Source: Treponema sp.
GTDB lineage: Bacteria; Spirochaetota; Spirochaetia; Treponematales; Breznakiellaceae
Length of the DNA: 5,687 nucleotides
Assembly: GCA_031281925.1 (NCBI GenBank)
Contig: JAITES010000183.1
Coordinates: 1-5,687, forward strand
Direction: 5' to 3'
Of this stretch, positions 4,016 to 5,687 are shown one piece after another. The stretch's first letter is position 1; every line of letters begins with the position of its first letter. A program made the translations under genes and the position numbers. The notes below the pieces were generated by a model, which saw only the letters and a list, made by a program, of their open reading frames with translations, was not told the DNA's origin and searched no databases.

Positions 4016-5687
4016 ATGCCGTCATTGAAGGCCCTGGGAGAGTTTAAATCCTCATTCAGCCGCATAGGCAATGAAGACCAGATCCGCAATGCCCGGGATC
4101 TTCCCCCTGACGACCTGCCCCTGCCGGACCATGAACCTGCGGCCCTGCCGGCAGCTTCTTCAGACGCTCCGCCTGACGAGGGGGAAGGTTTTCCCGCAGT
4201 TGATTCCGGGGCCCCAGGGTCGGACTTCATAGATTTCGGCGACTTAGGAGATCTTGTAGGGAATTTGGGACCCAGTCTGGATTTGGACGGCCCCGCATTG
4301 GACAGTTCCGCAGAGGAAACCCCTGCTTCTCCTGAGGGGGATGCGGATTTCAACGACTTCCTGGACAATATTCCCGATGACTTCGCTGTCTCCGATAGCA
4401 GCGGCCCGGTTCCTTCTGTTTCTGAGGAACCTGCTGCCGAAGATTTTTCCCTGCCTGAGGAGATCGATACGAACCCTGCCGAAGCCAAGGCTGAATCTGC
4501 GGATGATTTCGGTTTTCCCGACAGCCTCCTGGACGGTTTGGCCGGCGAACTGGAATCCGAAGAGGCCGCCGAAGACGCTCCGGCTGAACTTTCGGCATTT
4601 GAAGAAATCCCTTCTGAAGAGATCCCTTCTCTTGAAGCTGTTTCCGGTGAAACAGAAACAGCGGCGGAGCCCGAAGACCCGGAAACCGAAGACGACATGG
4701 ATCTCTCTTTCCCTGAAGGCGAAAGCGGCTTTGACCTCGGCGGCGAGTCCCTGGATTCAGGTACCGCCGCAGCCGCAGAAGGGGGCGATTCTTTTGACAA
4801 TTTCAACCTGGACAACGACGCCCTGGCTGCAGATTTTAACCTGGGCGAAGGCCTGGACGCCGGGGATACCGCTGCCGGCGGATTCGGGAACGATTTTGCC
4901 AATCTGGAAGAATTCTCCCTTCCGGGGATTGACGATACGTTCAGCGGCAGGACCCCGGGAGCGGTTTCGGGGCAGCAGACCGGCGCAGGCCAGCCTGTCC
5001 CGTTAGATGAAGGTGAGATACTCGGGGAAGTCGAAGAGATACAGCTTTCTGAAGATGAATTATCCCGCCTCATGGAGACCCTGGCCGCTTATCCCCTGAA
5101 CCTCCGTATTGCCTGTGAAGAACTGATAGCCGAAGAAGCGGTAGCCCCGGATCTCATGTCCAATCTGATAAAGCTTCTTGTCCGCGGGGCTCCGCCTAAG
5201 GAAACCGCCGTTCTGGCCGGAAAAATCCTGGGCCGGGCTATCCGGATTCCCAAGGGGTTTGAAAAGAAAACCGGAGAGGAACTTGAGGCGGAACAGGGCA
5301 GTTTCGCTTATATCTTTATCCATAATTTTCTTCCTGTTCTCAGGCTTTTCCTGGGTATTGCCATGGTAGCGGTTTCCCTTGGGTATCTGGTATGGAATTT
5401 TATCATAACTCCCGCAAGGGCGGAAAAAATTTATAAGCTCGGGTACGAGCGGATTTTTGCAGGTGAATACAGCAGGGCCGACGACCGGTTTCAGGAGGCT
5501 TTCCGTATTCATCAGAAGAAGGACTGGTTTTATAAATACGCCGAAGCTTTCCGGGACGAACGGCAGTACATCCACGCCGCAAGGATGTACGGCAGCCTCC
5601 TTAACTACACTGCAGCGAAGAGCAAAAAACACATACCCGAAAAAAAAGCCGTTCTGGATTACGCGGCGCTTGAAACCTATTATCTTA
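4016..5687 (+). CDS. Acidic single-pass membrane TPR protein, possibly flagellar collar FlcA-like (partial)
   Basis: The frame is open for 557 codons and leaves the right edge without a stop. Residues 1-27 (MPSLKALGEFKSSFSRIGNE and on) are mildly basic. Residues 28-311 are acidic, rich in Asp, Glu, Ser, Pro and Gly, with one lysine and no arginine, and carry scattered DF/NF/EF motifs; this part looks disordered. Residues about 345-412 look helical and folded (LSRLMETLAAYPLNLRIACEEL and on). A basic patch precedes a transmembrane helix at about 441-464, then TPR-like repeats start near 472 (KLGYERIFAGEYSRADDRFQEAF) and 504. With no signal peptide, the N-terminus should be cytoplasmic and the TPRs periplasmic. 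A membrane-anchored periplasmic TPR protein in a spirochete recalls the flagellar collar protein FlcA (BB0326 of Borrelia); this is inference and other TPR proteins remain possible. The ATG at 4016 has no in-frame start upstream and no obvious ribosome site. Confidence 0.85.
   Translation, partial: MPSLKALGEFKSSFSRIGNEDQIRNARDLPPDDLPLPDHEPAALPAASSDAPPDEGEGFPAVDSGAPGSDFIDFGDLGDLVGNLGPSLDLDGPALDSSAEETPASPEGDADFNDFLDNIPDDFAVSDSSGPVPSVSEEPAAEDFSLPEEIDTNPAEAKAESADDFGFPDSLLDGLAGELESEEAAEDAPAELSAFEEIPSEEIPSLEAVSGETETAAEPEDPETEDDMDLSFPEGESGFDLGGESLDSGTAAAAEGGDSFDNFNLDNDALAADFNLGEGLDAGDTAAGGFGNDFANLEEFSLPGIDDTFSGRTPGAVSGQQTGAGQPVPLDEGEILGEVEEIQLSEDELSRLMETLAAYPLNLRIACEELIAEEAVAPDLMSNLIKLLVRGAPPKETAVLAGKILGRAIRIPKGFEKKTGEELEAEQGSFAYIFIHNFLPVLRLFLGIAMVAVSLGYLVWNFIITPARAEKIYKLGYERIFAGEYSRADDRFQEAFRIHQKKDWFYKYAEAFRDERQYIHAARMYGSLLNYTAAKSKKHIPEKKAVLDYAALETYYL
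4601..4630 (+). repeat. Tandem 15-base repeat in the acidic region
   Basis: Two adjacent 15-base units, GAAGAAATCCCTTCT and GAAGAGATCCCTTCT, differ at one base and encode EEIPS twice (residues 196-205). It is a likely slippage-type duplication within the low-complexity part of the membrane TPR gene. Confidence 0.8.

Noticed and set aside
4341..5006. Plus-strand open frame of 221 codons in another frame
   Set aside because: It overlaps the acidic region out of frame and gives low-complexity Leu/Pro/Arg sequence; the main frame continues into a clear membrane helix and TPRs.
3988..5073. Minus-strand open frame of 361 codons, very serine-rich
   Set aside because: It is the antisense reading of the acidic low-complexity part of the plus-strand TPR gene; Ser/Ala/Pro richness follows from the complement of GAA, GAC, GGC and TCC codons, and it has no fold or ribosome site.

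Overview
The window looks like part of a spirochete chromosome of the Treponema type (inference). The clues are codon and base use, a soluble PAS hybrid histidine kinase, an exported glycogen-binding-like protein, and a single-pass membrane TPR protein with a very acidic N-terminal region. Every gene assignment comes from reading translated motifs; no database search was run.

Layout: (1) Positions 1-891, minus strand, carry a FIST-domain sensor protein whose 3' end lies beyond the left edge. (2) Positions 892-985 are an AT-rich divergent promoter region with an extended -10 element facing each way. (3) Positions 986-2755, plus strand, encode a cytoplasmic PAS-HisKA-HATPase-receiver hybrid kinase. 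(4) Positions 2857-3174, plus strand, encode an L-rhamnose mutarotase family protein. (5) A GC-rich hairpin near 3204-3218 lies between convergent genes. (6) Positions 3230-3973, minus strand, encode a small exported protein ending in a CBM48/AMPK-type glycogen-binding-like domain. (7) After a 42-base divergent gap, positions 4016-5687, plus strand, begin a large membrane protein with a long acidic disordered-looking region, one transmembrane helix and TPR-like repeats. It runs off the right edge and may be a spirochete flagellar collar (FlcA-like) protein.

How the parts may work together: the FIST protein and the hybrid kinase form a divergent pair. This recalls the NosP/NahK arrangement, in which a FIST-fold haem protein senses nitric oxide and controls a soluble hybrid kinase. 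Here the ligand is unknown. The kinase has no DNA-binding output, so its signal probably passes to a separate phosphotransfer protein or response regulator. The exported glycogen-binding-like protein and the membrane TPR protein share a short divergent promoter region and may be co-expressed. The mutarotase looks isolated, with no other rhamnose gene in view.

The most unusual items are a perfect 24-base palindrome inside the FIST gene, a predicted leaderless start for the kinase, and a stretch of about 284 residues with a single lysine or arginine in the membrane TPR protein.
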